DNA of 45,000 bases, from contig NZ_MJIG01000006.1 in NCBI RefSeq assembly GCF_001940245.1, positions 1 to 45,000 of the forward strand. The letters are read 5' to 3'. The position numbers and the translations under genes were made by a program. Origin of the DNA: Anaerostipes sp. 992a. GTDB lineage: Bacteria > Bacillota > Clostridia > Lachnospirales > Lachnospiraceae. Positions 36,077 to 44,058 of the stretch are shown here, one piece after another. Under the pieces are notes generated by a model, which saw only the letters and a list, made by a program, of their open reading frames with translations, was not told where the DNA came from and searched no databases. The first letter of the stretch is position 1. Every line of letters begins with the position of its first letter.

Positions 36077-36945
36077 TGAAAAAAAGAACCTGGCTGATCA
36101 TGGTACTGGCAATCTGTCTGACTGGGTGCGGGCATACAAAAGAGATGGAAGTGCAGCAGGAAGAAACCTCTTTGCAGGAGGAGAAGACGACGGAAAAGGT
36201 ACCGGCAACAGCCAATGATTCTGTAGATTTATCAACACTATCCAATCAGAAGCAGTCCTGGTGGCTCAAACGCATGGAGAATCATGAGCAATCACAGGCA
36301 CAGCAGGAAATCAATCTGTCAAAATACGATGCTTATTACGTGGATACCAAAAACAAGAAAAAGAAGGTGATCTATCTGACCTTTGATTGTGGATATGAAA
36401 ATGGATATACGGAATCAATTCTGGATACGTTAAAAAAACATAAGGCCTGTGCCATGTTTTTTGTGACCCAGACTTATATCAGGGATAATGTGGATTTGGT
36501 AAAGCGTATGAAGAAAGAGGGGCATCTGGTAGGAAATCACACAGTCAAGCATCAGAGCATGCCCGAGCTTTCGCAGCGGGACATTAAGGAGGAGCTGATT
36601 ACCTGTGCGGATTATTGCAAAGAAGCGACAGGATATGAGATGGACCGCTTTGTTCGTCCGCCTATGGGAGAATACAGTGAACGGACCCTTCAGATTTGTA
36701 AAGATCTTGGCTATAAGACGATTTTCTGGAGTATGGCATATATGGATTATGATGTGAATAAGCAGCCGGGAGCGGACTACGTCATTGACCATTTTAAAAA
36801 GTATTATCACAATGGTGCCATTCCACTTATGCACAATGTATCCAGCTCTAATGCTGAAGCATTGGATACCGTATTGACCAATTTGGAAAACGAAGGATTT
36901 ACCTTTGGCAATCTCAACAATCTTGGTAAGATTAACGTTGAATAA
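36076..36945 (+). CDS. Polysaccharide deacetylase lipoprotein, PdaA-like
   Basis: 289 aa. The N-terminus is a lipoprotein signal (MKKRTWLIMVLAICLTGC, lipobox LTGC). After a Glu-rich linker, the NodB domain spans about 90-285 and closely follows B. subtilis PdaA: VIYLTFDCGYENGYTESIL, GHLVGNHTVKHQSM (zinc-site HxxxH), FVRPPMGEYSE and the C-terminal LMHNVSSSNAEALD. PdaA removes the acetyl from MurNAc to make muramic-delta-lactam in the spore cortex. The second active-site Asp is C here (TFDCG) where PdaA has N (TFDNG), consistent with the PdaA subclass. Translationally coupled to the membrane protein upstream. Confidence 0.87.
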   Translation: MKKRTWLIMVLAICLTGCGHTKEMEVQQEETSLQEEKTTEKVPATANDSVDLSTLSNQKQSWWLKRMENHEQSQAQQEINLSKYDAYYVDTKNKKKKVIYLTFDCGYENGYTESILDTLKKHKACAMFFVTQTYIRDNVDLVKRMKKEGHLVGNHTVKHQSMPELSQRDIKEELITCADYCKEATGYEMDRFVRPPMGEYSERTLQICKDLGYKTIFWSMAYMDYDVNKQPGADYVIDHFKKYYHNGAIPLMHNVSSSNAEALDTVLTNLENEGFTFGNLNNLGKINVE

Positions 36946-37061
36946 ATATCAAAGGTCTGATAAAATATGACTGTAAAAGAGCCAGAAGAGGGAAAACAGG
37001 CAAAATCACCAGCGAAAGGCCTGTAAGAAAAATAGAAGGACAGAAGAAGAGGAAATAACAG

Positions 37062-37574
37062 ATGAAGAGAATTGCACAGTTTCATAAAGTAAGCTTTGAG
37101 CAGTTTTATGAAGGATGGACCGATTGTTTTGGCACTTCTTTCGAAGAAGAAGTCAGACGAGTGTATGAATTTATCGAGCTGCCAAAGAGAGCAACCAAAG
37201 GCTCAGCAGGCTATGATTTCTTTAGTCCGTTGAGTTTCAAACTGAAACCAGGTGAGACTATTAAGATTCCAACCGGTATCCGGGTGTGGATGGAAGATAA
37301 CTGGGTGTTAAAGTGTTATCCAAGAAGCGGACTGGGATTTAAATATCGACTCCAGTTGAATAATACAGTAGGGATTATCGATAGTGATTATTATGATTCT
37401 GACAATGAAGGTCATATTTTTGTAAAGCTGACCAATGATTCGAATGAAGGAAAAGTGGTTTCCATTGATGCCGGTATGGGGATGATGCAGGGGATTTTTG
37501 TAGAATATGGAATTACTCTGGATGATGAAGCAGATGCCGTTCGCAATGGAGGATTTGGCAGTACAACACAATAG
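37062..37574 (+). CDS. dut: dUTP diphosphatase (trimeric type)
   Basis: 170 aa. Hydrolyses dUTP to dUMP and PPi. The conserved motifs appear in order: KRATKGSAGYDFFSP (I), PRSGLGFKY (II), GIIDSDYYD (III, with catalytic Asp), a MMQGIFVEY segment in place of IV, and RNGGFGST (V, P-loop-like). About 30 extra N-terminal residues precede the core. GAGG lies ahead of the ATG. It may also be read as a dCTP deaminase relative, but motif III and V fit dUTPase better. Confidence 0.88.
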   Translation: MKRIAQFHKVSFEQFYEGWTDCFGTSFEEEVRRVYEFIELPKRATKGSAGYDFFSPLSFKLKPGETIKIPTGIRVWMEDNWVLKCYPRSGLGFKYRLQLNNTVGIIDSDYYDSDNEGHIFVKLTNDSNEGKVVSIDAGMGMMQGIFVEYGITLDDEADAVRNGGFGSTTQ

Positions 37575-37588
37575 AGAATGTAAAGGTT

Positions 37589-37619
37589 AAGGAAGCACTG
37601 TTCATCGGTGCTTCCTTTT
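37589..37619 (+). terminator. Terminator after the dUTPase gene
   Basis: AAGGAAGCAC ... GTGCTTCCTT stem with a 9-nt loop, then TTG. Confidence 0.8.
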
Positions 37620-38281
37620 GTATTACCGATTGGATAATAGAAAACAGCCACCCGCGGTATGAGGACGAGTGACTGCTTCCCTGTACGATATTAATACATA
37701 TAGTAATTCGCAAGCCTTTTATTACTGGAATTGAATGTTTCGTTGCGGCTCCGAAAAAAGTGAAGAGAAATACATGTAAAAGATCGTTCTGTAACCTCTC
37801 AAAGTCAGATAAATCTGCAATTGGATAGTCTTGAAATCATCATTTATTTCTTTTATCAAGATGTTGCATCCGTATCCAACTTGAAAAGCACAACATGCTC
37901 CTTCAAATTCAAAAATGAACAATCAAAAGACCCTGAACTCCTATCAATTGTCGGCTTTATTGTTGTTTTTCAAATATTTTATCCATGGTTTGTTATTTGG
38001 TGATTTAGTTGGTATATATGTTTGTGTATGGATAAAACCCATGAAAGAAAATGTATACAGAATTCTTTTGTCTTTTTTCTCTTCATATAATAAATCCATG
38101 ATAAGAGAAGAATATTAGAAAAAATTTTAAAAAATTTTTCAAAGGTTTTTTGCATAAAAAGAATCGATTCTACGCCTTCCATAAGAAAAGCTGCAGTCAT
38201 GAAAGACCACAGCTTTTGGTTAGAGAACAAAATTATTGTGATTAATTGAATAGTTACATCATTGTTTGTAATCCAAATGGA
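37620..38281. other. Gene-poor AT-rich gap
   Basis: About 660 bases without a credible gene. Short ORFs on both strands (for example 37722-37922 minus, 37915-38118 plus) lack ribosome sites and recognisable motifs. Some of it could be decayed coding sequence. The end holds the minus-strand terminator at 38186-38217. Confidence 0.6.
38186..38217 (-). terminator. Terminator of the ECF sigma operon
   Basis: On the minus strand AAAAGCTG...GTC, 6-nt loop, GAC...CAGCTTTT, then TTC. It follows the secreted-protein gene. Confidence 0.75.
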
Positions 38282-38845
38282 TTAGTTATAAGTTCTGGTA
38301 CAGTTTAACGTATCTGTTTCGATTACCTTACCACTGGAATTGTAAATAGTAATGGTGTTGCGGGTACGATACTTGTAGCCCTTGGTTACGTAATAGGAAC
38401 CAGAGTTCATAGCACCAGTACTGCTAGAAGTTTTTGTTTTTGTATAAAGTGTTTTCCAAGTACCACTGCGATAGCTTTGCAGTTTAGTGACTATTTTCAT
38501 GGAATATGAAGTACTTCGAGTAGTTACAGTGGTAGCAAAAACCGCCTTTCCGCCTGTCTTAAAGTCCAAACTCATACCAACTGTAGAAATGGCATTCCAT
38601 CGTAAGTAAGGGCTTGGATTTAAATCTTCATATGTTACTATTTCTTCTGTTCCGTCGTCATATTCTCTTGTCCATACAGTATCATCTATAGTAGTATCGC
38701 TTGGTTCTGAAAAGTCAATAGTAGTTGTTGTGTTATCATCTTCAAAATCTTCTGGAGTTGTATCGTCGGCAGATACTGTTACACTAAATAATAATACAAA
38801 TGTTAGTAAGAGACAGAGACATCTTTTTAAATACTTTCTTTTCAT
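38282..38845 (-). CDS. Secreted protein of unknown function
   Basis: 187 aa. A clear Sec signal peptide (KR near the start, LCLLLTFVLLFSV core, cleavage likely after SVSA at about 26) leads to an acidic, Thr/Ser-rich stretch (TTPEDFEDDNTTTT...). The C-terminal ~110 residues are rich in Thr, Ser and Tyr in an alternating pattern (TVTTRSTSYSMKIVTKLQSY, SGSYYVTKGYKYRTRNTITIY), suggesting a small beta-sandwich. No family recognised. It is third in the sigma/anti-sigma operon and may be the output of that sigma factor. Confidence 0.75.
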   Translation of the reverse strand: MKRKYLKRCLCLLLTFVLLFSVTVSADDTTPEDFEDDNTTTTIDFSEPSDTTIDDTVWTREYDDGTEEIVTYEDLNPSPYLRWNAISTVGMSLDFKTGGKAVFATTVTTRSTSYSMKIVTKLQSYRSGTWKTLYTKTKTSSSTGAMNSGSYYVTKGYKYRTRNTITIYNSSGKVIETDTLNCTRTYN

Positions 38846-38904
38846 TTTTTTCTCCCTTTTGTTCTCTACTAATTAAATTCATTGGGAAATAAAAATATTA
38901 TAAA

Positions 38905-39573
38905 TTAATTAATAGATTGAACGATTTTATAGCATTCATGTTTTTCAAGGTTACTGGTAAATGTAAAAATATAATTGTTGTAATACCATAAAAAGTCGTG
39001 ATTCATATTTATATAGTATGTCCTATTCAAATATTTAATTTTTTTATAATTCTGAGTATCCATATATTGATCAAAGTCATCTTTTAATATTGTGATATTG
39101 AAAAATAATTTATTATTTTTATAAACAAAAAGTTTTTGTTCTAAATTTTCATCATACTCACTATCCACCAACTCAAATCCCTCCGGCACATAATCCGGCA
39201 GATATTTCTGGAACTCATCCTCTTCTTCCAGCTCTGTAATCTTTACCTTTGACTTCTCTCCATCCTGACTCGGCTTAAAGAAGAAATTATAGATCGGTTC
39301 CTTCCATGCGGTGACACGGCTGATGGAAATCATGCCGATGAGAAAGAACAGAGCAACGGCAGCAGCAATTTTTGGAAGTGTTCGGCGACGGCGTCTTCGA
39401 GACAGCTTCTTGTATTCAGACTGGAACATGGCATCCATAGAGTCTGTGAACGATTTCGATGGTTCCACTGCATCGTCAAAGGAGATTTCATCCAAGTCGT
39501 ATAGCTCATCCATAGAATCCGTTAACAGGTCATCTAAAATCTTATCCTCAAAGTTATCTGTCTGCTTCATCAT
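38905..39573 (-). CDS. Probable anti-sigma factor, DUF4367-type
   Basis: 222 aa. The N-terminal ~70 residues are acidic and cytoplasmic, then RRRRRR and one membrane helix (about 70-88, IAAAVALFFLIGMISISRVTAW). The outer part (from about 115) has LPDYVPEGFELVDSEYDENLEQKLFVYKN, the DUF4367 pattern found in anti-sigma partners of ECF factors. The gene overlaps the sigma gene by 20 nt, which supports the pairing. It likely holds the sigma factor at the membrane until a signal arrives. Confidence 0.8.
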   Translation of the reverse strand: MMKQTDNFEDKILDDLLTDSMDELYDLDEISFDDAVEPSKSFTDSMDAMFQSEYKKLSRRRRRRTLPKIAAAVALFFLIGMISISRVTAWKEPIYNFFFKPSQDGEKSKVKITELEEEDEFQKYLPDYVPEGFELVDSEYDENLEQKLFVYKNNKLFFNITILKDDFDQYMDTQNYKKIKYLNRTYYINMNHDFLWYYNNYIFTFTSNLEKHECYKIVQSIN

Positions 39574-40126
39574 GAAATCCCTCCTTTATGAGTATCTGCT
39601 TTAGCTTTTTGCGGATGTAATAGCATTTTTGAATGGCTGTATTTTCTGAAATACCAAGAAAATCACCAATTTCACGAAATTTATATCCATGGTAGTAGTG
39701 CAGATATAGTATGGATGCATAGTCATCTGGTAGTTGTTTCATTGCCTCGCGAACGATCGTTCTTTCTAAGTATAAGAACTCTGGATTAGTGGAGGATTCA
39801 ATTGGAGGTAAGGATAGATCGTTCATGATCTGATCAACATCAGCTATCTGGGAGAGCTTCTGTTCCTTCTTTTTCAATTTGTAAGCTTCATGTTTCATGA
39901 TGGAGTAAAGGAAGCGGAAGGCTACCTTATCGTCGTAAGTGGCAAAGTCATGTCCGTATTTGATGACGCGTTCAAAAGTGGTCTGAACAATGTCTTCTGC
40001 AATCTGTTGATTTTTAAAATAGTGTTTTTGTACTTCTGCGACCAGAATTTTACCGTATTTGCGGTAGGCAGTTTCGATTTTCCGGATACGCAATAATTCA
40101 TCTTTGTCTTTATCCTTTGTGAACAA
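39554..40126 (-). CDS. ECF-type RNA polymerase sigma factor
   Basis: 190 aa from a TTG at 40126 with GAGGG about 8 nt upstream; a longer reading to a TTG at 40165 adds 13 residues but has no ribosome site. Region 2 is NQQIAEDIVQTTFERVIKYGHDFATYDDKVAFRFLYSIMKHEAYKLK, including the -10 recognition helix, and region 4 is LPDDYASILYLHYYHGYKFREIGDFLGISENTAIQKCYYIRKKLKQIL. Region 1.1 and 3 are lacking, as in ECF factors. Its regulon cannot be read here; the secreted protein downstream is the obvious candidate. Confidence 0.9.
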   Translation of the reverse strand: MFTKDKDKDELLRIRKIETAYRKYGKILVAEVQKHYFKNQQIAEDIVQTTFERVIKYGHDFATYDDKVAFRFLYSIMKHEAYKLKKKEQKLSQIADVDQIMNDLSLPPIESSTNPEFLYLERTIVREAMKQLPDDYASILYLHYYHGYKFREIGDFLGISENTAIQKCYYIRKKLKQILIKEGFHDEADR

Positions 40127-40222
40127 AAAAATATCCCTCTTTTCTATAAGTTTTGTTGGCCTCAAGGCGTATTCATGTAATATTATAGAAAAAGAGAGAT
40201 TTCAATTATACTATGATTGTGG

Positions 40223-40492
40223 TTAATCTTCTTCAATTATCTGTATTTCAAGGTAATCGAAATCAATGGATTCGATAAAGTTATCACTGGTAAATCTGGT
40301 TTTGCTGTGGTAAAGAAAATCCATTTTCGTAGATTCTAACCACATCGGCTTTTCTAAATCAAATTCATAACAGATATCTTCCAAAGAAGCATATACTTTT
40401 TGCGTTCGTGTCATAGTTGTATCTTCATATGTGATGACAGTATCCTTTATAAGGCGATTCTGCTTAAATAGTTTACCCCACATTCGGAACAT
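40223..40492 (-). CDS. Conserved small hypothetical protein
   Basis: 89 aa, starting at the ATG at 40492, which has GAGG 9 nt upstream; the in-frame extension to 40801 overlaps the divergent niaR gene and is rejected. The sequence is acidic with an aromatic C-terminus (ESIDFDYLEIQIIEED). It resembles a protein of unknown function that I recall as widespread in Lachnospiraceae. No motif is seen. It stands alone, between the ECF operon and the niaR promoter. Confidence 0.75.
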   Translation of the reverse strand: MFRMWGKLFKQNRLIKDTVITYEDTTMTRTQKVYASLEDICYEFDLEKPMWLESTKMDFLYHSKTRFTSDNFIESIDFDYLEIQIIEED

Positions 40493-40569
40493 AAGGAGTC
40501 CTCTCTTTCCACCATTCATGATTCTCATCATTTTATTCTTTAATTTCAGTATATCTGCTTTTTGGACGG

Positions 40570-40630
40570 TTGTAAAGAAAGGAATCTGTGATATAATGAG
40601 GTGACATGTTAACAGACAAGACAAAAGAAA
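40570..40630 (+). promoter_or_regulatory. Promoter and probable operator of niaR
   Basis: TTGTAA (40570-40575), 16 nt, TATAAT (40592-40597). Downstream of the -10 lies GTGACATGTTAACAGACAAG, with repeated ACA triplets, a plausible NiaR site; the match to a known NiaR box is not verified. Confidence 0.55.
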
Positions 40631-40640
40631 GGCAATAGAT

Positions 40641-41162
40641 ATGACAGGAGAGGAAAGGAGAAGGCAGCTGATAAAGGAGCTTGAGATATCAGCCAAACCG
40701 ATGCCAGGAGCAGTGCTGGCTAGGAAAATGGGAGTGAGCAGACAAGTGATCGTACAGGATATGGCACTTCTTAGGGCTTCTGATAAGAATATTATCAGCA
40801 CTACCAGGGGCTATCTTCTATATAAAGAGGATAAGAGCAAAGTAAAGAGAGTATTTGAGGTGGCGCATAACAGAGATCAGATCTGCGATGAACTATATGC
40901 CATTGTAGATAATGGTGGAAGGATGCTGGATGTATCGGTAACGCATAACGTATATGGCAGTATTACTGCGGATCTGATCATCCAGAATCGAAGAGATGCG
41001 GATGAATTTATTAGGAAGATTGAAGAGCAGAAGACGGAGCCGCTGTTTGCATTGACCAACGGAAATCATATCCATACGGTTGAAGCAGAAAGTGAGGAGA
41101 CACTGCAGAGAATCGAACATGCATTAAGAGAAAAAGGATTTTTAGTGGAGGAAGATAAATGA
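40641..41162 (+). CDS. niaR: NiaR-type transcriptional repressor (HTH plus 3H domain)
   Basis: 173 aa, the YrxA/NiaR size. N-terminal winged helix: RRRQLIKELEISAKPMPGAVLARKMGVSRQVIVQDMALLRASDKNIISTTRGYLL. The C-terminal 3H domain (from about 70) shows its His residues in AHNRDQ, VTHNVYG and GNHIHTVEA, which bind Ni and nicotinic acid in the family. NiaR represses NAD synthesis and niacin uptake genes when niacin is plentiful. Its stop overlaps the EIIC_2 gene by 4 nt, making that carrier part of its regulon. Confidence 0.92.
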   Translation: MTGEERRRQLIKELEISAKPMPGAVLARKMGVSRQVIVQDMALLRASDKNIISTTRGYLLYKEDKSKVKRVFEVAHNRDQICDELYAIVDNGGRMLDVSVTHNVYGSITADLIIQNRRDADEFIRKIEEQKTEPLFALTNGNHIHTVEAESEETLQRIEHALREKGFLVEEDK

Positions 41163-42220
41163 TAAAGAAATGGTTAAATCGGGTATTTATTGATGGATTA
41201 TCCGGAATGGCGATGGGGCTTTTTGCCACGCTGATCGTGGGCACCATCATCAGTCAGATTGGAACGATTGTAGGAGGCGAGACTGGAAATTATCTGGTCA
41301 TGATGTCATCTGTGGCAAAAGTGCTTACAGGAGCTGGAATTGGTGTGGGCGTGGCACATAAATATGGAGAATCTCCATTGGTCACGGTATCTGCAGCCAG
41401 TGCAGGTATGATCGGAGCATTTGCCAGTAAGCTTTTGGCTGGTGAGGTGATTGTGGAAGGAGCTCTGCATCTGACAGGAGCAGGTGAACCGCTGGGAGCA
41501 TTTATTGCAGCTTATGTAGGGATTGAGCTGGGACATCTGGTATCTGGAAAGACCAAGCTGGATATTTTGGTTACTCCTATGGTAACCATTTTACTGGGCG
41601 GCATGGTAGGCTTGTTCGTAGGACCTCCGATTTCACAGTTTATGGCCCAGTTAGGTGCCATGATTCAATGGGGAACGGAGCAGCAGCCATTTTTAATGGG
41701 AATCATTGTGTCCGTATTGATGGGGATGATCTTAACTTTGCCGATCAGTTCTGCAGCTTTAGGTGTAGTATTAAATTTATCCGGAATTGCAGCAGGAGCA
41801 GCTGCCGTAGGCTGTAGCACACAGATGGTAGGATTTGCAGTAGCAAGCTTTAAAGAGAATAAGTTTGGAGGACTTGTGGCTCAGGGAATTGGTACATCCA
41901 TGCTTCAGGTTCCCAATATTGTGAGAAAACCACTGATCTGGGTTCCGCCTACATTGGCCAGCGCCATTTTGGGACCAGTTTCTACGATTGTATTAAAGAT
42001 GACCAACAATGCCATTGGATCTGGAATGGGAACAGCGGGTCTGGTTGGACAGATCATGGGCTATCAGACCATGGTTGGAGAAGGACTGGCATCCAAGGTT
42101 GTACTTATCGAAATCATAGTGATGCATGTGATCGCACCAGCCATTTTAACCTATGTGATCGCAGAATTTATGAGAAGAAAAGGTCTGATTAAGGATGGAG
42201 ATATGAAGCTTGATCTTTAA
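41159..42220 (+). CDS. PTS_EIIC_2 / PfoR-type membrane carrier
   Basis: 353 aa, about ten hydrophobic segments, no EIIA or EIIB domains. The glycine-rich helices (GLSGMAMGLFATLIVGTIISQIG, TGAGIGVGVAHKYGESPLVTVSAASAGMIGAFASKL, TLPISSAALGVVLNLSGIAAGAAAVGCSTQM) match the EIIC_2 group that includes C. perfringens PfoR. Although named for the PTS, substrates of this group are not known. Its translational coupling to NiaR points to niacin or a related pyridine compound. It converges on yyaC with a 4-nt overlap. Confidence 0.83.
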   Translation: MIKKWLNRVFIDGLSGMAMGLFATLIVGTIISQIGTIVGGETGNYLVMMSSVAKVLTGAGIGVGVAHKYGESPLVTVSAASAGMIGAFASKLLAGEVIVEGALHLTGAGEPLGAFIAAYVGIELGHLVSGKTKLDILVTPMVTILLGGMVGLFVGPPISQFMAQLGAMIQWGTEQQPFLMGIIVSVLMGMILTLPISSAALGVVLNLSGIAAGAAAVGCSTQMVGFAVASFKENKFGGLVAQGIGTSMLQVPNIVRKPLIWVPPTLASAILGPVSTIVLKMTNNAIGSGMGTAGLVGQIMGYQTMVGEGLASKVVLIEIIVMHVIAPAILTYVIAEFMRRKGLIKDGDMKLDL

Positions 42221-42759
42221 ATAGAAAAAACCTTTTCAATCCCGTTTGCAATAAAAGTTGCCAGATGGACCACCTGGTGAAGGCGTGTGCTCTGGATGAT
42301 GGAATAGTTTTCTTCTCCAAAACAGTCTACAATGCCGGTAATGGCAATCTGGCCGAAGGAAGGCAGGGATTTGTTCACACCTTTTCCCGGATGAAGGGCA
42401 TGATTGGACAGGGTCACATATCCCACATGTCCGGGGGTGCCGAGGCAGGCATCGATAACGATAATATAAGGAGAGGGAATCCCATCCTGAATATTGGTCA
42501 GGGTTTCCGTTAAATTAGCGGCATGAACGGGATGAGAAAGATTACCAAAAATAAAAGGAAGCCGGGAGGACAGCTGTTGTTCTAGATAGTGTCCTACCAG
42601 AGGACCAAGACAGTCACCGGTAGCCCGGTCTGTACCGATACAGACCAGGACTAAGGTTTGGCTGTCTTTTTTTGTTTTTTTTATAAAACGGAGCAGCTGT
42701 TGGGAAAAATCATTTAAAGCGGATGCCTGATCCGGATGAAAGTATAGGGTCTTTTTCAT
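42217..42759 (-). CDS. yyaC: Sporulation protein YyaC (DUF1256, GPR-protease-like fold)
   Basis: 180 aa, ATG at 42759 with GGAGG 7 nt upstream. The family signature is seen in LVCIGTDRATGDCLGPLVGHYLE and VIDACLGTPGHVGYVTL, with PGKGVNKSLPSFGQIAITGIVD following; these are typical of YyaC, a protein related to the spore GPR protease and to hydrogenase-maturation peptidases. Its role in spores is not established. It stands opposite the LysM gene and its 3' end overlaps the EIIC_2 gene end to end. Confidence 0.88.
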   Translation of the reverse strand: MKKTLYFHPDQASALNDFSQQLLRFIKKTKKDSQTLVLVCIGTDRATGDCLGPLVGHYLEQQLSSRLPFIFGNLSHPVHAANLTETLTNIQDGIPSPYIIVIDACLGTPGHVGYVTLSNHALHPGKGVNKSLPSFGQIAITGIVDCFGEENYSIIQSTRLHQVVHLATFIANGIEKVFSI

Positions 42760-42871
42760 TAGAATACCTCCACAAATCATTGATACGTCATTAGTATTTA
42801 CGTAAGAGGAAATTTTAAACAGAAAAAATGTCGTAAAAATCAGATAAAATTTATAAGTTCCTCGACGGAAT

Positions 42872-42899
42872 TTGGCAAAGGCTCCAAAAGGATTATGAT
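42872..42899 (+). promoter_or_regulatory. Promoter of the LysM-protein gene
   Basis: TTGGCA, 16-nt spacer, TATGAT, about 37 nt before the GTG start. Confidence 0.6.
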
Positions 42900-42936
42900 A
42901 TGCTCCTCATAAGAATAGAAAAGGGGTGGAAAATCA

Positions 42937-43983
42937 GTGAAATTGCCAAAAAACTTTCGTCAGATTGGTGAAGCAGCAGGACTGACTAAAATTTATATAG
43001 AAGATTATGTAATGACATATTTATCTGCAATTACAAAAGACAGTAGGACTTATGTACGGGGAGCCATTTTATTTGGGGAGATCCAGAGGGAGGACAGCTT
43101 TACTTATGTATTTGTCAAAGGGGCCATGGAGGCCCAGAATATAGAGCTGGATCTGGATGAAACGGTATTTGATGATGAAGTGTGGAAGAAGATCTATGAT
43201 ACGAAAGAGCAGTATTTTGGACAGGCCCAGGTAGTGGGGTGGTATTTGTGCAGGATGGGAATGTCCGTCCGGTTAAATGACAAGATCAAGAAAACCCATT
43301 TTGAGAATTTTCCTGGAGATGGGAAGATTTTATATGTGAGAGATCCTCTGGAGGAAGAGGAGGCCATGTATGCGTATCGGGGGCAGGATCTACTGCGGCA
43401 AAATGGATATTATATTTATTATGTTAAGAATAAGGAAATGCAGGAATATCTGATTGATAAGCGGGAGGAAAATAAAGCAGCAGCATCTTATGAAAGGATG
43501 CTTGAGCAGAAGCGGGATGAAAGAATTGTGCGGCAGTCGCGGAAAAAGCTGTCCCAAAAGCGCAGAGGGGCCGGGCAGGTATTGGGAAAGGCCGTTGCTG
43601 CAGCGTTCCTTATGTTTTTTATGGGTGCATCGGCCACCTATCTTCTATTTGGAGGAGATATGATCTCTGATCAAACAGTTGCTGTCATTTCCAACAGGCT
43701 CCGACAGGTTGGAAAACGGACAGAGAAGGAAAATGAGTCTGTATCGGCGGTATTTACCTCTGATACCGCGGCAGAAGAGGAAAGTGGTACGGACGGAGAA
43801 AAGACCGAAGCCATGACTGGAAAAGATATATATACGGTACAAAGAGGGGATACTTTAACGAAGATCAGCAAGGCTGTTTTGGGTTCCAAAGATTATGTGG
43901 AACAGCTTATGGAGGAAAATAATTTGCAGGCAGGGGATTCCATATATCCAGGACAGGAATTGAAAATTCCAGTGATAAAATAG
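42937..43983 (+). CDS. Membrane LysM protein with an N-terminal degenerate MPN/JAMM-like domain
   Basis: 348 aa, GTG start after AAGGGGTGG. Three parts: an N-terminal domain (about 24-148), a charged helix-rich stretch (175-212), one membrane segment (216-238), a Glu/Ser-rich linker and a C-terminal LysM (298-345, YTVQRGDTLTKISKAV...IYPGQELKIPV). The N-terminal part follows the MPN pattern of Rpn11/CSN5: VRGAILFGEI, then VVGWYLCRMGMSVRLND, where MPN enzymes have GWYHSHPG...LSGxD, and YVRDPLE for VxDP. The two zinc His are L104 and R106 and the Ser/Asp site is partly kept, so it should be inactive. This assignment is from pattern, not from a search. Confidence 0.75.
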   Translation: MKLPKNFRQIGEAAGLTKIYIEDYVMTYLSAITKDSRTYVRGAILFGEIQREDSFTYVFVKGAMEAQNIELDLDETVFDDEVWKKIYDTKEQYFGQAQVVGWYLCRMGMSVRLNDKIKKTHFENFPGDGKILYVRDPLEEEEAMYAYRGQDLLRQNGYYIYYVKNKEMQEYLIDKREENKAAASYERMLEQKRDERIVRQSRKKLSQKRRGAGQVLGKAVAAAFLMFFMGASATYLLFGGDMISDQTVAVISNRLRQVGKRTEKENESVSAVFTSDTAAEEESGTDGEKTEAMTGKDIYTVQRGDTLTKISKAVLGSKDYVEQLMEENNLQAGDSIYPGQELKIPVIK

Positions 43984-44000
43984 AAGCGTTGTGTTATAAT
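43972..44000 (+). promoter_or_regulatory. Promoter of the DUF5711 gene
   Basis: GTGATA, 17 nt, TATAAT, overlapping the end of the LysM gene. Confidence 0.5.
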
Positions 44001-44058
44001 AGGGTCACTTAATGAAGTAAATGGATTATGAATGTACCAATGCTAAAGGGGAATACAG

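Noticed and set aside
37722-38118. Small hydrophobic ORFs in the gap
   Set aside because: No ribosome site, no family resemblance, low-complexity composition.
40493-40801. N-terminal extension of the 89-aa protein, rich in hydrophobic residues
   Set aside because: It is the antisense of niaR and its promoter; a good start lies at 40492.
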